From assembly GCF_013256425.1 (NCBI RefSeq), contig NZ_CP053904.1:434001-498000 (forward strand): a DNA stretch of 64,000 bases. Direction: 5' to 3'. Origin of the DNA: Hymenobacter sp. BRD67 (GTDB taxonomy: Bacteria; Bacteroidota; Bacteroidia; Cytophagales; Hymenobacteraceae). Shown piece after piece: positions 27,671 to 37,525 of the stretch (positions are counted from its first letter, which is position 1; each line of letters begins with the position of its first letter). Made by a program: the position numbers and the translations under genes. Below the pieces are notes generated by a model. The model worked only from the letters and a program-made list of their open reading frames with translations. It was not told where the DNA came from and made no database searches.

Positions 27671-27718
27671 GAATTCTTTAACGCAACTTTCTTGCAAAGC
27701 TGCCACCAAATGAGGCAA

Positions 27719-27750
27719 AAAAAACCCGCGTCGTTGCAGACGCGGGTTTT
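27719..27750. terminator. Intrinsic terminator
   Basis: AAAAACCCGCGTC pairs perfectly with GACGCGGGTTTTT (6-nt loop). It ends the minus-strand lipoprotein gene, and its position argues against a start of the next gene upstream of it. Confidence 0.85.
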
Positions 27751-27786
27751 TTCCGGTCAGATAAGCAGTTTTCACCGCCCTACTGC

Positions 27787-28467
27787 CTACATCTTGGCTT
27801 TATTGCCATCGGCATCTTTCACCTTCACTTTGCCGTTGTCTTTCACTTTTACTTTCGAGCCATCGGTCATTTTCGATTTGCCTTTGGCTACCATGGCGCC
27901 CGAGGCATCAGGAGCTTCTTCGGTGGTCGTGGTGGTCGTAGTAGTGGTAGACGTAGACGACGAAGGCATCGCCGCGCTGCTATCGGCCGAGGGCGTTGTG
28001 CTGCTGGAGGCCGCGGCCGACTGGTCGGTTGTGTCGAGGTTATTCGACTCGTCGTAAGTCGAGCGGTCCGACTCGTAGGCCTGGTACTGGGCCGGCACTA
28101 CCAGAATGGTGCGGAATTCGGCATCGGTATCCTTGTAGTACTGGCGGCGGGCCGCACCCAGGCCAGCCGTGTCGGCTTGGTACTTGGCCATCAGCGCGTC
28201 GTAACGCTTCGAGCGGTTGTAAAACGCCTGCTGCAGCTTCTCCTTCGTAGCGGCATCGCTGATTTTCATGCGCGAAGCGAATTTGTCGGCCATGCGAGCG
28301 CCCCGCGTTTTGTACACAACATCGGAGGTAGTCGTGGTGGTTTTGGTAGCCGTCGAGTCGCCGGGCGCGGTAGTGGTCGTCGTGGCGGTATCAGTAGTTT
28401 TTTCCTGCGAGCAGGAGGCCAGGGAAAGGGCCGTGGCGCTGGCTAGCAGCAACAGAACATTTTTCAT
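27787..28467 (-). CDS. Thr-rich lipoprotein with central helical domain
   Basis: The 226-aa precursor has a lipobox (LSLAS-C, Cys at residue 19). Thr-rich stretches (ATTTTTAPG, SSSTSTTTTTTTTTEE) flank a central helical part (about 55-120: DKFASRMKISDAATKEKLQQAF). The end is Lys/Asp/Gly-rich with repeats KVKVKD. The middle resembles small periplasmic helical proteins such as the Spy/CpxP group, but no family is certain. The protein is probably outer-membrane anchored. Confidence 0.68.
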   Translation of the reverse strand: MKNVLLLLASATALSLASCSQEKTTDTATTTTTAPGDSTATKTTTTTSDVVYKTRGARMADKFASRMKISDAATKEKLQQAFYNRSKRYDALMAKYQADTAGLGAARRQYYKDTDAEFRTILVVPAQYQAYESDRSTYDESNNLDTTDQSAAASSSTTPSADSSAAMPSSSTSTTTTTTTTTEEAPDASGAMVAKGKSKMTDGSKVKVKDNGKVKVKDADGNKAKM

Positions 28468-28567
28468 GGGAAGGGATTTTAAGAGAAAGGGTGCTTTGGT
28501 GGGCGCTTTAACGCAGCCCGAGGCGGCGGGGTTGCCGGTAGAGGCTGTTTATCAGCGCCTACGGCAG

Positions 28568-29814
28568 CTAGGCCCGGCGCAGCTCAAGCAAGGTTATCTC
28601 GGGCAGAAAGCCTACCCGGCCAGGAAAGCCCAGGTAGCCCAGGCCCACATTGACGTAGAGCTTTTGACGGCCCTGCTCGTAGAGGCCCGCCCACTGCGGG
28701 TAAGAATACTGTACCGGGCTCCATTTAAACCCCGGCAGGTTTACCCCAAACTGCATGCCGTGGGTATGGCCGCTGAGGGTGAGGTCAATATCGTGATAAT
28801 CTAATACCTGGGCTTCCCAGTGCGAAGGGTCGTGCGAGAGCAGCAGCTTAAACGGCGCCTGGCCGCTGGCCGCGTGTGCCTGGGCCAGGTTGCCGTGTTT
28901 GGGAAAGTTGGGGTGGGAGCTCCAGTTTTGCACGCCCAGCACGGCCAGCTCGTCCTGTCCGCGCCGAATGATGTGGCTCTCATCGAGCAGCAGGCGCCAG
29001 CCAATTTTGGCGTGGTAGCCAGCCAGCTGCTGTAAGTTTTGGCGCTTAGCCTCGGCGCTGGGCCAGGCCACATAGTCGCCATAGTCGTGGTTGCCCAGGA
29101 TAGAGAAAATAGGCAGGTCCGACTTGATGCCCGCCAGCGCCTCTATATGCGGCAGCACTTCTTCCGAGTGGTCATTCACGAGGTCGCCGGTCATCACAAC
29201 AAGGTCGGCGTGCTGGGCATTGATGAGGCGCACCGCCCGGCGCATGGGCTCCGTATTGCCATTAAAAGAGCCGGTGTGCAAGTCGGAGATTTGCAGAATT
29301 TTAAATCCATCGAACGACGCCGGTAGGTTGGGGTAGCGCAGCACCACGCGGCGCACCTGGTAGTCGGTTTTGCCCTTCACCATGCCCCAGATAAGCGACC
29401 CCAGCGGAATAGCCCCCAGCGCCAGCGCCAGCCGGCTGATAAACTGGCTGCGGGTGAGCGGCGTTGCGTCAGGGTCGCCGGGCGTGGCTTCGCCAAAGCT
29501 GCGCGCGGCCCAGCGGCCCAGCCGGGTCAGGTCTTCGAGCAGCAGCGGAAAAATAACAACCAGCTTGGCCGCCAGCAGCAGGAGCGGCGCAGCCAGCAGG
29601 TAGCTTTTAACGGCTACGGCCCATCGTGGCGGGTAGCCGCTGCCCAGAAGCACAGCGCCCATAGCCCTAAGGTAAGCGCCCAATAGCTGATGGCGAAGCC
29701 CCGCCGGCCTGCGGCCGTGGCCGGGGCGAAAGCCGTGCGCACGGCCACGTAGCCGTAAGCTTCAGCTACGAGGATAAGTAAGAAGAGTGCCCAGAAAACA
29801 AGTCGATTCTGCAT
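28568..29814 (-). pseudogene. Membrane metallophosphoesterase (YkuE-like), frameshifted
   Basis: The N-terminal frame (MQNRLVFWALFLLILVAEAYG...) has two membrane helices and stops after ATRHDGP. The next frame continues with WAVAVKSYLLAAPLLLLAAK and another helix pair, then a calcineurin-like domain: QISDLHTG, TGDLVND, ILGNHDYGD, LLSHDP and LSGHTHGMQ. One missing base near 29621-29625 (GATGG; one T more gives RHDWAVAV) rejoins both. The family hydrolyses phosphoesters, possibly of lipid-linked substrates. Probably a sequencing error. Confidence 0.78.
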
Positions 29815-29928
29815 ATAGAAAGGCCAAACGGCCGGCCGCTGTTTTGGTTGAGGCGAAAGCGGCCAACAGCCGAATTGACGCACGGCCCGGAAATTTATTT
29901 TACTTTGCGCTTATAGCGCCATTTTACT

Positions 29929-30684
29929 ATGCTCCCAACTACCTCTCTTTCGGCTGACGAGCCAGATGATCTGCCTGCTCCGGCGCCCTATGTGCCGCCC
30001 ACCAGCTTTGGCATTAAAAGCTGGGCCGAAGAAGACCGACCCCGCGAAAAAATGGTGCAGAAAGGGCGTGCCGCGCTCTCCGATGCCGAGCTGCTGGCCA
30101 TCCTGCTCGGCTCCGGCACCACCAAGCTCACGGCTGTTGATGTGGGTATGCTGATGCTGCAGGCAGTTGATAATGACTTAAATGAGTTGGCACGCCTCAG
30201 CATCAAGCAGCTGTGCCGCCACCCCGGCGTGGGGCCGGCCAAAGCTATTACAGTAGTGGCCGCACTGGAGCTGGGCCGCCGCCGCAAGGAGCAGGGCGCG
30301 GGCCGCCGCACCACCATCAGCAGCTCACGCGATATCTACCAGCTGATGCGGCCGGGTTTGCAGGACCTGCCACACGAGGAGTTTTGGGTAATTCTGCTCA
30401 ACCGGGCCAATGTGGTGATGCGCCAGGAAAAAATCAGCAGCGGCGGCGTGGCCGGTACCGTGGCCGACCCCAAGCTGATTTTCAAGCAGGCGCTCGAAAA
30501 CCTGGCCAGCAGCATTATCCTGGTGCATAACCACCCCAGCGGCAACCGCAACCCCAGCGCCGCCGATATTTCGTTAACCAAAAAGCTCAGGGAAGCCGGC
30601 AATTTTCTCGATTTGCCCATTCTCGACCACCTTATTTATACTGATAATGGCTACTACAGCTTCGCCGATGAAGGCATGCTGTAG
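29929..30684 (+). CDS. radC: RadC family protein (JAB/MPN metalloprotease fold)
   Basis: The 251-aa protein has helix-hairpin-helix elements in the N-terminal half (RHPGVGPAKAITVVAALELGRR). The C-terminal JAB-like domain carries the metal motif HNHPSGNRNPSAADISLTKKL (about residues 197-217). RadC is widespread and was linked to repair, but its biochemical role is unsettled. It is divergent from the metallophosphoesterase gene. Confidence 0.92.
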   Translation: MLPTTSLSADEPDDLPAPAPYVPPTSFGIKSWAEEDRPREKMVQKGRAALSDAELLAILLGSGTTKLTAVDVGMLMLQAVDNDLNELARLSIKQLCRHPGVGPAKAITVVAALELGRRRKEQGAGRRTTISSSRDIYQLMRPGLQDLPHEEFWVILLNRANVVMRQEKISSGGVAGTVADPKLIFKQALENLASSIILVHNHPSGNRNPSAADISLTKKLREAGNFLDLPILDHLIYTDNGYYSFADEGML

Positions 30685-30762
30685 GAGAAGAGGGGCGCGG
30701 AACTCCGCTTTTTCGGTCGGACTTTTGCCGGCGGCTTCCCGTTAGGGAGGGTTGGCTAAATT

Positions 30763-31395
30763 ATGCTGCTTATGCGCAAGATTCCGCTTCTGGCCGGCCT
30801 GTTGGCCGCTATCAGCTTGTTAATATATAATTTTTCAAATACTGAGCCGGCCTCTAAAACGGATGCCGGCTACGCCGCCCAGCTGCGCCAGGCCCGGCAG
30901 CAAAAGGACAATGCCTTTCGCACGGCCCCTACTTCCCCCATTCCGCCGGCCCGGCGGGCGGCGTTCGGGGGCCTGCGCTACTTCAGGCCCGATGCGGCCT
31001 ACCGCGTAACGGCCCGCCTCAGCCGGTCGGCCGGGCTGGTACCGCTGCCGCTGGCCCTCACCGGCGGCTCGGCCGATGCCTACACCCACTGGGGCACCGC
31101 CGGGTTTGAGCTGAACGGCCAGCCCCAGAAGCTGGTGCTGCTGCAAAAGCAGGGCGACAGCCAGGAGCTGTTTGTGCCCTTCACTGACCCTACCAATGGC
31201 CGGCAGACCTACGCCGGCGGCCGCTACCTCGACCTGCCGCTGCCCGCGCCCGAGGCTAGCGAAATCGTGCTCGACTTCAACGCCGCGTACAGCCCGTTTT
31301 GCGCCTACAACCACGACTACAGCTGCCCCCGGCCGCCCGCCGATAACCGCCTGACGGTGCCCGTGCTCGCTGGTGAGCAGCTGGTGCCGCAGTAG
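30763..31395 (+). CDS. DUF1684 protein, exported
   Basis: The 210-aa protein has a hydrophobic N-terminus (LLAGLLAAISLLIYNF) and the DUF1684 core: LFVPFTDPTNGRQTYAGGRYL and the C-terminal DFNAAYSPFCAYNHDYSCPRPP ... LAGE. The conserved Cys pair in CAYNHDYSC is kept. Function unknown; the anchor suggests periplasmic location. An alternative start is the ATG at 30772. Confidence 0.82.
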   Translation: MLLMRKIPLLAGLLAAISLLIYNFSNTEPASKTDAGYAAQLRQARQQKDNAFRTAPTSPIPPARRAAFGGLRYFRPDAAYRVTARLSRSAGLVPLPLALTGGSADAYTHWGTAGFELNGQPQKLVLLQKQGDSQELFVPFTDPTNGRQTYAGGRYLDLPLPAPEASEIVLDFNAAYSPFCAYNHDYSCPRPPADNRLTVPVLAGEQLVPQ

Positions 31396-31470
31396 CGAGC
31401 CTGGCTCTTTGCTGGTTAGCCTGGAAATTACGGGATTATAGAAATAAACAGCCTACTTGTCGGCGGCCAG

Positions 31471-31478
31471 TAACTTTG
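31471..31478 (+). promoter_or_regulatory. Promoter -7 element for pheT
   Basis: TAACTTTG matches TAnnTTTG, 40 bp before the pheT ATG. Confidence 0.5.
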
Positions 31479-31518
31479 TGGCCTGCGTCCGGCCGCTTCA
31501 GGGCCGGCGCTTTCCCGC

Positions 31519-33951
31519 ATGACTATCTCCTTCGATTGGCTTAAAACCTTATTCCCCACTTCGTTGCCGGCGGCCGAAGTCGGCGCTTTGCTCACCGGCT
31601 CGGGCCTCGAAGTCGAGGGCCTGCACGAGCTGGAAAGCATTCCGGGCGGCCTGCGCGGCGTGGTGCTGGGCACCGTGCTCACCTGCGAGCGCCACCCCGA
31701 CGCCGATAAGCTCAGCCTTACGACCGTAAGCGTGGGCGACGAAACCCCGCGCCAGATTGTGTGCGGAGCCCCCAACGTAGCGGCCGGGCAGCGCGTAGTC
31801 GTGGCGCTGGAAGGGGCCATGCTGCATCCCAGCCAGGGCGAGGCGTTCAAAATTAAAAAGTCGAAAATTCGCGGAGCTGCCTCCGAGGGCATGCTTTGCG
31901 CCGAGGACGAAATCGGCCTGGGGCAGTCGCACGCCGGCATTCTGGTGCTCAATACTGACCTGCCCGACGGCACACCGGCGGCTGCGTATTTCGGCCTGGG
32001 CTCCGATACGGTGTTCGAAATCGGCCTCACGCCCAACCGGGCCGACGCGGCTTCGCACTACGGGGTGGCCCGCGAGCTGCGCGCCCTGCTGGGCCAGCCG
32101 GCGCACCTGCCCGACGTGAGCGCCTTCGCGGCTCCCGCCGCTGGTGAGAATATCAGCGTTACGCTTGAGGACGACCAGGCGTGCCCGCGCTACGCGGGCC
32201 TGCTGCTCGATAACGTGCAGGTGGGCCCCTCGCCCGAGTGGCTTCAGCGCCGGCTGCGCAGCATTGGCCTCTCGCCGATTAATAACGTAGTGGATGTCAC
32301 CAACTTTGTGCTCCACGAGCTGGGCCAGCCCCTGCACGCCTTTGATGCCGACCAGCTTGCCGGCGGCCAGATTCGCGTGAAGCGCGCCGAAGCCGGTGAG
32401 AAGTTTGTGACGCTCGACGGTGTTGAGCGCAGCTTGCAGGCCGATGACCTCGTCATCGCCAATGCCCAGGGTACCCCCATGGCCCTGGCCGGCGTGTTTG
32501 GGGGCAAAACCTCGGGCGTGAGTGCCGATACTACCCGCGTGTTTCTGGAAAGTGCCTATTTCGCGCCGGCCGTGGTGCGCCGTACCAGCCAGACGCACGG
32601 CCTCAAAACCGATGCGTCGTTCCGCTACGAGCGCGGTACCGACCCCTACATGGTGCCCACGGCCTTGCGCCGCGCCGCGCTGCTGCTGCAAGAGGTAGCC
32701 GGCGCCAGGGTTGCTGCGCCGGTGGTCGACGAGTTTCCGCACGCCATCCCCAACAGCCAGGTGCGTTTGCGCCTCGACCGCGTAGCCCGGCTCATCGGCC
32801 AGGAAATAGGGCCGGAGCGCATCCGGGAAATCCTGACCGGACTGGGTATTAAAATCGAGCAGGAAATTTCGGCCCAGGGCCAGGCGCCAACCTGGCTGCT
32901 TGCCGTACCGCCCTATAAGGTGGATGTGACCCGCGAAGCCGACGTAATCGAGGAAATCCTGCGCATTTACGGCTTCAACAACGTGGCGTTGCGGCCTCAC
33001 AACGCGGCCTCGTTCCTCTCGCCCTTCCCTAACCCCGACCCCGAGGTGGTGCGCCAGAAAGTAGCCAGCCTGCTCAGCGGCCAGGGCTTTTCAGAAATCA
33101 TTACCAACTCGCTCACCAACGCGCAATACTTCGAGCAGGCCACCGCGCCCGATGAGGCGCTGGTGCGGATTCTGAACTACAACAGCCAGGACCTGAACGT
33201 GATGCGGCCCACGCTGCTGCACTCGGGCCTCGAAGTAGTGCGCCACAACCTCAACCGCCGGCAGCGCGACCTGAAGCTCTACGAGTTTGGCAAAACCTAC
33301 CAGCGCACAGCCGCTGGTAAATATACAGAAAAAACGATATTAAGCCTGTGGCTGACCGGCGCGGCTTCGGCCGAAACCTGGCAGCATCCGACCCGGAAGA
33401 CTACTTTTCACGATGTGGCCGGGGCCGCGCAGCAGGTACTGGCGGCGCTGAGCCACGCGCAGGCCTCGCCGCAGCCTACCCAGCATGCCTACCTGGCCGG
33501 GGGCCTCACGCTGCTGGCGCAAAACCAGCCGGTAGGCAACGTCGGGGCCGTATCGCCGGCCGTGCTCAAGCGCCTCGACGTAAGCCAGCCCGTGTGGTAC
33601 GCCGAGCTGGACTGGGATTGGCTGCTCAAAAAGTACAAGGCCAGCCTCACCGCCCGCGAGCTGCCCCGCTTCCCGGAGGTGCGCCGCGACTTGTCGCTGG
33701 TGGTCGACCAGGGCGTGACGTTCGAGCAGCTGCGCACCATTGCCCAGCGCACCGAGAAGAAGCTGCTGCAAAGCCTCAATGTATTCGACGTGTACGAAGG
33801 CCCCAACCTGGGCGCGGGCAAAAAGTCGTACTCGGTGAGCTTCACCCTACTCGACCCCAGCCAGACGCTGACCGAGCAGGCCATAGAGCAGACCATGCAG
33901 CGCCTTATTCAGCAGTTCGAAAAGCAGGCGGGGGCCCTCATTCGGAAGTAG
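31519..33951 (+). CDS. pheT: Phenylalanine--tRNA ligase beta subunit
   Basis: The 810-aa subunit has the expected order: an N-terminal EMAP/tRNA-binding domain (about residues 40-150, with VCGAPNVAAGQRVVVALEGA), the B3/B4 editing domain (LGQPLHAFDADQL, LESAYFAP, SFRYERGTDP), B5 (LRLDRVARLIG), a catalytic-like core (FSEIITNSL), and the C-terminal anticodon-binding FDX-ACB domain (LPRFPEVRRDLSLVVD). Length is normal. It works as alpha2-beta2 with PheS, which is not in the window. Confidence 0.97.
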   Translation: MTISFDWLKTLFPTSLPAAEVGALLTGSGLEVEGLHELESIPGGLRGVVLGTVLTCERHPDADKLSLTTVSVGDETPRQIVCGAPNVAAGQRVVVALEGAMLHPSQGEAFKIKKSKIRGAASEGMLCAEDEIGLGQSHAGILVLNTDLPDGTPAAAYFGLGSDTVFEIGLTPNRADAASHYGVARELRALLGQPAHLPDVSAFAAPAAGENISVTLEDDQACPRYAGLLLDNVQVGPSPEWLQRRLRSIGLSPINNVVDVTNFVLHELGQPLHAFDADQLAGGQIRVKRAEAGEKFVTLDGVERSLQADDLVIANAQGTPMALAGVFGGKTSGVSADTTRVFLESAYFAPAVVRRTSQTHGLKTDASFRYERGTDPYMVPTALRRAALLLQEVAGARVAAPVVDEFPHAIPNSQVRLRLDRVARLIGQEIGPERIREILTGLGIKIEQEISAQGQAPTWLLAVPPYKVDVTREADVIEEILRIYGFNNVALRPHNAASFLSPFPNPDPEVVRQKVASLLSGQGFSEIITNSLTNAQYFEQATAPDEALVRILNYNSQDLNVMRPTLLHSGLEVVRHNLNRRQRDLKLYEFGKTYQRTAAGKYTEKTILSLWLTGAASAETWQHPTRKTTFHDVAGAAQQVLAALSHAQASPQPTQHAYLAGGLTLLAQNQPVGNVGAVSPAVLKRLDVSQPVWYAELDWDWLLKKYKASLTARELPRFPEVRRDLSLVVDQGVTFEQLRTIAQRTEKKLLQSLNVFDVYEGPNLGAGKKSYSVSFTLLDPSQTLTEQAIEQTMQRLIQQFEKQAGALIRK

Positions 33952-33980
33952 CCGATAACCTCAACGGGTAAATAATGCGT

Positions 33981-34009
33981 GAAAAGCCCGCTGCTTTGGC
34001 GGGCTTTTC
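33981..34009 (+). terminator. pheT terminator
   Basis: GAAAAGCCCGC pairs with GCGGGCTTTTC (7-nt loop), 30 bp after the pheT stop. Confidence 0.8.
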
Positions 34010-34072
34010 CGCGGCCTGGCTAGGGCCGCGTGCGTTCGGGCACTACCTTCGCGGGCTAAACCATCTCTTTTT

Positions 34073-34372
34073 GTGGCCTCGTCTCAACAACTTGCACAGC
34101 TTGACCGCCTGGAGCGACAGGTAACCACCTTAGTGGCTGCCTACCAGCAGCTGCGCGAGGAGCTGGCCGATGCCCATACCACCATTGAACACCTGCGGGC
34201 CGACGAGCGCGAGCGAGAAAAACAGCTGCGCGAGTATCAAAACCAGGAAAATATTGTTAAACTTGTCCAGACTATAGCCGGCGGGGAACCCACCCAGGCC
34301 AACGAGCTGAAACAACGCCTCAACGAATACATCCGCGAACTAGATAAGTGCCTTGCCTATTTGAGGGAATAA
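34073..34372 (+). CDS. Small coiled-coil protein upstream of zapA
   Basis: The 99-aa protein starts at GTG and is a nearly continuous coiled coil (LDRLERQVTTLVAAYQQLRE, then IEHLRADEREREKQLRE), with no signal peptide. The same position before zapA and rny is seen in other Bacteroidetes, and a ZapB-like role in Z-ring assembly is possible but only inferred. A near-consensus TACCTTCG lies about 20 bp upstream, and zapA follows after 37 bp. Confidence 0.72.
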   Translation: MASSQQLAQLDRLERQVTTLVAAYQQLREELADAHTTIEHLRADEREREKQLREYQNQENIVKLVQTIAGGEPTQANELKQRLNEYIRELDKCLAYLRE

Positions 34373-34409
34373 CCTGCCTTCTCATATGAAATCCTTATTT
34401 GCTCTCTAA

Positions 34410-34703
34410 ATGAACGACTTAGCTATTAAAATTCGCATTGCCGAGCGCGACTACCCCATGCGGGTGGCCGTGGCCGACGAAGAGCGCCTGCGCCTGGCCG
34501 GCCGGCAGCTCAGCGAAAAGCTGCGTGAGTTTCGGGAGCAGTATGGTATCCAGGACAAACAAGACCTGCTGGCGATGGTAGCCCTCGCCACAATGGCTGA
34601 CTCACTGAAAGTTAGCAAAGAAAAGGATGGAACCGATGCAGCCCTGACCGAGCGCCTGGCGCGCCTCGACGAGCTGCTCACTGGCGTGGTGCTGGCGGCC
34701 TAG
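34410..34703 (+). CDS. zapA: Cell division protein ZapA
   Basis: The 97-aa protein has the ZapA pattern: an N-terminal beta-strand region ([26 protein letters not shown]), then a long helix for tetramer formation ([21 protein letters not shown]). ZapA bundles FtsZ filaments at mid-cell. It follows the coiled-coil gene and precedes rny. Confidence 0.85.
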   Translation: MNDLAIKIRIAERDYPMRVAVADEERLRLAGRQLSEKLREFREQYGIQDKQDLLAMVALATMADSLKVSKEKDGTDAALTERLARLDELLTGVVLAA

Positions 34704-34833
34704 CGACCGAGCTGCACCCATACTGTTTCGTTGGCCCGGCCGGGCGCACCGAAGGCGAGTGGCCTTCTGCTGCGTTTCGGTTCCGGGTTTTTGCCGTAGC
34801 TATGGTTTTGATTCACTTCATTTCCATAACTTC
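34704..34833 (+). ncRNA. Candidate 6S RNA in the zapA-rny spacer
   Basis: The 130-bp spacer is GC-rich and self-complementary: GCCCGGCCGGGC is a palindrome, GAAGGC pairs with GCCTTC around GAGTG, and ACCGA can pair with TCGGT near the outside. A GGGTTTTT follows. A 6S RNA gene is often found next to zapA, but I could not confirm the characteristic central bubble by eye. Confidence 0.3.
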
Positions 34834-36534
34834 ATGTCTCTTATACTTTTATATTGTGCGGTAGCCGCCGTCATTGCCCTGGTGGCGGGCGTGGTGGTGG
34901 GCCGCCAGCTGGCGGGCAAAGCCCGCCAAGACCTGGAAGGGCAGGCGCAGGCCAAAGCCCGTCAGATTCTCGAAGAAGCCGAAACGCAGGCCAACCGCAC
35001 CCGCGACGAGCGCATCCAGCAGTCGAAAGACAAGTTTCGTAGCCTTAAGAACGAATACGAGCAGGAGCAGAAGCGCCAGCGGCGCGAGTTTGAGCAGGAA
35101 ACCCAGCGCCTTAAGGCCGCTCTGGAGCAGGAACTGACTGAGCGTCGGCAGGGCGTGCTGGCCCAGGAGCAGAGTATCAAACACCTCACCGATACTACCC
35201 AGAAGCAGCTGGAGCAGCTGCAACACAAGGAAAAGGAGCTGGAAGCGACCCGCGAAAAGCTTCAGGCCGATGCGGAGCACCACCGCACCCGCTTTGAGCA
35301 GCAGGAAGAAAAGCGCCAGCAAAAGCACGAAACGACCCTGGCCGACCTTCAAGCCAAGCAGCAGCAAGCCGACGAGCAGCTGCACGAAGTGCAAAGCCAG
35401 CTCGAAAAGGTAGCCGGCCTCACCGCCGCCGAAGCCCGCGAGCAGCTGGTGGAAAGCCTGCGTAACGAGGCGCAGCTGCAAGCCAGCTCCTACATTAAGG
35501 ACACCGTGGCGCAGGCCAAGCTCACGGCTACCAAAGATGCCAAGAAAGTAGTGCTCGAAACCATTCAGCGCACGGCTTCGGAACACGCCATTGAGAACTG
35601 CGTGTCGGTCTTCAACATTGAGAGCGACGACGTAAAAGGGAAAATCATTGGCCGGGAGGGCCGCAACATTCGCGCCCTGGAAGCCGCCACGGGCGTTGAG
35701 GTGATTGTGGATGACACGCCCGAAGCCATCATTATCTCGGGCTTCGACCCGGTGCGCCGCGAAATAGCCCGACTTTCGCTGCACTTGCTGGTGAAAGACG
35801 GTCGTATTCACCCGGCCAGGGTGGAAGAAATCGTGGCCAAGACGACCAAGAAAATCGAGGAGGAAATTATCGAAATCGGGGAGCGCACCGTTATCGACCT
35901 CGGTATTCATGGCCTGCACCCCGAGCTGATTCGGATGGTGGGCCGGATGCGCTTCCGCTCCAGCTACGGCCAGAACCTGCTCCAGCACAGCCGCGAGGTA
36001 GCTAACCTGTGCGCTACCATGGCCGCCGAGCTGGGCCTCAACGTGAAGCACGCCCGCCGCGCCGGCCTGCTCCACGACATCGGCAAGGTAACCACCGAAG
36101 AGCCCGAACTGCCCCACGCCATTCTGGGCATGGAGATGGCCAAAAAATACAAGGAGCACCCCGACGTAGTGAATGCCATTGGGGCTCACCACGATGAGAT
36201 TGAGATGACAGCCCTTATCTCGCCCATTGTGCAGGCCTGCGACGCCATCTCGGGCTCGCGCCCCGGCGCCCGCCGCGAAATGATGGAAAGCTACATCAAG
36301 CGGCTCAAGCAGCTGGAAGAAACGGCCAGCGCCTTTAAAGGGGTCAACCAGACTTACGCCATTCAGGCGGGCCGCGAGCTGCGCGTGATTGTCGATGCCG
36401 AGAACGTGAGCGATGAGCGGGCCGGTGAGCTGAGCTTCGAGATTTCGCAAAAAATTGAAAAGGAAATGCAGTACCCCGGCCAGATTAAAGTGACGGTTAT
36501 CCGGGAAATGCGCTCGGTGGCGTATGCCAAGTAA
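34834..36534 (+). CDS. rny: Ribonuclease Y
   Basis: The 566-aa endoribonuclease starts RNA decay at the membrane. It has an N-terminal membrane helix (residues 2-22), a long charged coiled coil to about residue 230, a KH RNA-binding domain ([19 protein letters not shown], about 270-290), and an HD domain (HSREVANL ... [13 protein letters not shown]) with the metal-binding His-Asp pair. The ATG at 34834 gives the usual membrane-anchor start; an extension to 34759 does not add family sequence. Confidence 0.95.
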   Translation: MSLILLYCAVAAVIALVAGVVVGRQLAGKARQDLEGQAQAKARQILEEAETQANRTRDERIQQSKDKFRSLKNEYEQEQKRQRREFEQETQRLKAALEQELTERRQGVLAQEQSIKHLTDTTQKQLEQLQHKEKELEATREKLQADAEHHRTRFEQQEEKRQQKHETTLADLQAKQQQADEQLHEVQSQLEKVAGLTAAEAREQLVESLRNEAQLQASSYIKDTVAQAKLTATKDAKKVVLETIQRTASEHAIENCVSVFNIESDDVKGKIIGREGRNIRALEAATGVEVIVDDTPEAIIISGFDPVRREIARLSLHLLVKDGRIHPARVEEIVAKTTKKIEEEIIEIGERTVIDLGIHGLHPELIRMVGRMRFRSSYGQNLLQHSREVANLCATMAAELGLNVKHARRAGLLHDIGKVTTEEPELPHAILGMEMAKKYKEHPDVVNAIGAHHDEIEMTALISPIVQACDAISGSRPGARREMMESYIKRLKQLEETASAFKGVNQTYAIQAGRELRVIVDAENVSDERAGELSFEISQKIEKEMQYPGQIKVTVIREMRSVAYAK

Positions 36535-36548
36535 CTTTTCCGAATGCC

Positions 36549-36592
36549 AAACAGAACGTCATGCTGAGCTTGCGCAGCATGACGTTCTGTTT
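36549..36592 (+). terminator. rny terminator, also a REP-like repeat
   Basis: A perfect 18-bp stem (36549-36566 with 36575-36592, 8-nt loop) ends in CTGTTTT. Its core GTCATGCTGA is shared with the inverted repeat at 14262-14380, so the terminator appears to be one unit of a dispersed repeat. Confidence 0.75.
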
Positions 36593-36606
36593 TAAGTACT
36601 GGTCTT

Positions 36607-37457
36607 ATGAAAAAAATGACTATGCTACTAGTGCTGGCGGGGGTGGCTACTGCCTGCGTTCGTAATCCCTACGCCGCTACCAACAAAGTGTACCGTCGGC
36701 AGGCCAACGCCTTTGCCCGGCAGCTGCAAGCCCAGCCTGCCGCGCCGGCCGACAGCCTGCCCGCCACTCCTTATTGGGTAGGTACCGTCAATTTTAATCT
36801 GCGCAAGCCCAACTACGTCATCATCCACCACACGGCGCAGAAAAGCACCGAGCAGACCCTCAAAACGTTTGCTCAGACGAAGACGCAGGTAAGCGCGCAC
36901 TACGTAATTGGCCGCGATGGCCAGGTGTACCATCTGCTCAGCGACTACCTGCGTGCCTGGCATGGCGGGGTGGCGCGCTGGGGCAGCATCACCGACATCA
37001 ACTCTGTTTCGATAGGTATTGAGCTGGATAACGACGGCGCAGAGCCGTTTCAGGATGCCCAGCTGGCCAGCCTGCTGAAAGTGCTGGGCAGCCTGAAGCG
37101 GGCATACAATATTCCGGTAGCCAATTTTATCGGCCACGGCGATATTGCCCCCACACGCAAAAGCGACCCGAGCGCCCAGTTTCCCTGGCAAAAGCTGGCG
37201 GCGCGCGGCTTTGGCCTCTGGTACGATGCGGCGGTGCTTACCGATACCACTGCCGCGCCCTTCGCTTCCGACTCGCTGGGCCGGCCGCTGCCGGGCCTTA
37301 CCCCCGCGAAGCCCTGCGCATTATCGGCTACGACACCCAGGATTTGCCCGCCGCCATCAGCGCCTTCAAGCGCCATTTTGTGCAAACTGATACGCGCCCG
37401 ACCCTGACCGAGCTGGACCGACGTATTATTTATAATATATATCAAAAATCCTTGTGA
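36607..37457 (+). pseudogene. N-acetylmuramoyl-L-alanine amidase lipoprotein, frameshifted
   Basis: This AmiD-like amidase cuts the bond between N-acetylmuramic acid and the stem peptide. It has a lipobox (Cys at residue 17) and the Amidase_2 zinc and catalytic motifs IIHHTAQ, AWHGG and GHGDIAPTRKSDPS. After LGRPLPG the frame changes at a GGG (37293-37295). One more G restores the conserved end: YPREALRIIGYDTQ, then AFKRHFVQTD and LTELDRRIIYNIYQKSL, with a stop at 37455-37457. The longest uninterrupted frame ends at 37407 in unrelated sequence. Probably a sequencing error. Confidence 0.85.
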
Positions 37458-37467
37458 TAGCAGGCTA

Positions 37468-37511
37468 AAAGCCGCTCTGACCTGGAGTAAGGTCTCTGTC
37501 AAAGCGGCTTT
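37468..37511. terminator. Bidirectional terminator between convergent genes
   Basis: AAAGCCGCTCTGAC pairs with GTCAAAGCGGCTTT (one mismatch), with a 16-nt loop. It lies between the amidase and the convergent acyl-CoA-binding-like gene. Confidence 0.65.
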
Positions 37512-37525
37512 ATCGTATCTGCAAC

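Noticed and set aside
27671..27775. ATG start for the CarboxypepD_reg-like gene at 27775
   Set aside because: It lies upstream of the terminator at 27719-27750, and the added residues are not signal-like.
31549..33000. A 483-codon minus-strand frame across pheT
   Set aside because: Same reason: pheT on the plus strand is complete and conserved.
34849..36450. A 533-codon open frame on the minus strand across rny
   Set aside because: It is the complement of a clear RNase Y gene; the long frame is a by-product of GC-rich codon use and has no family features.
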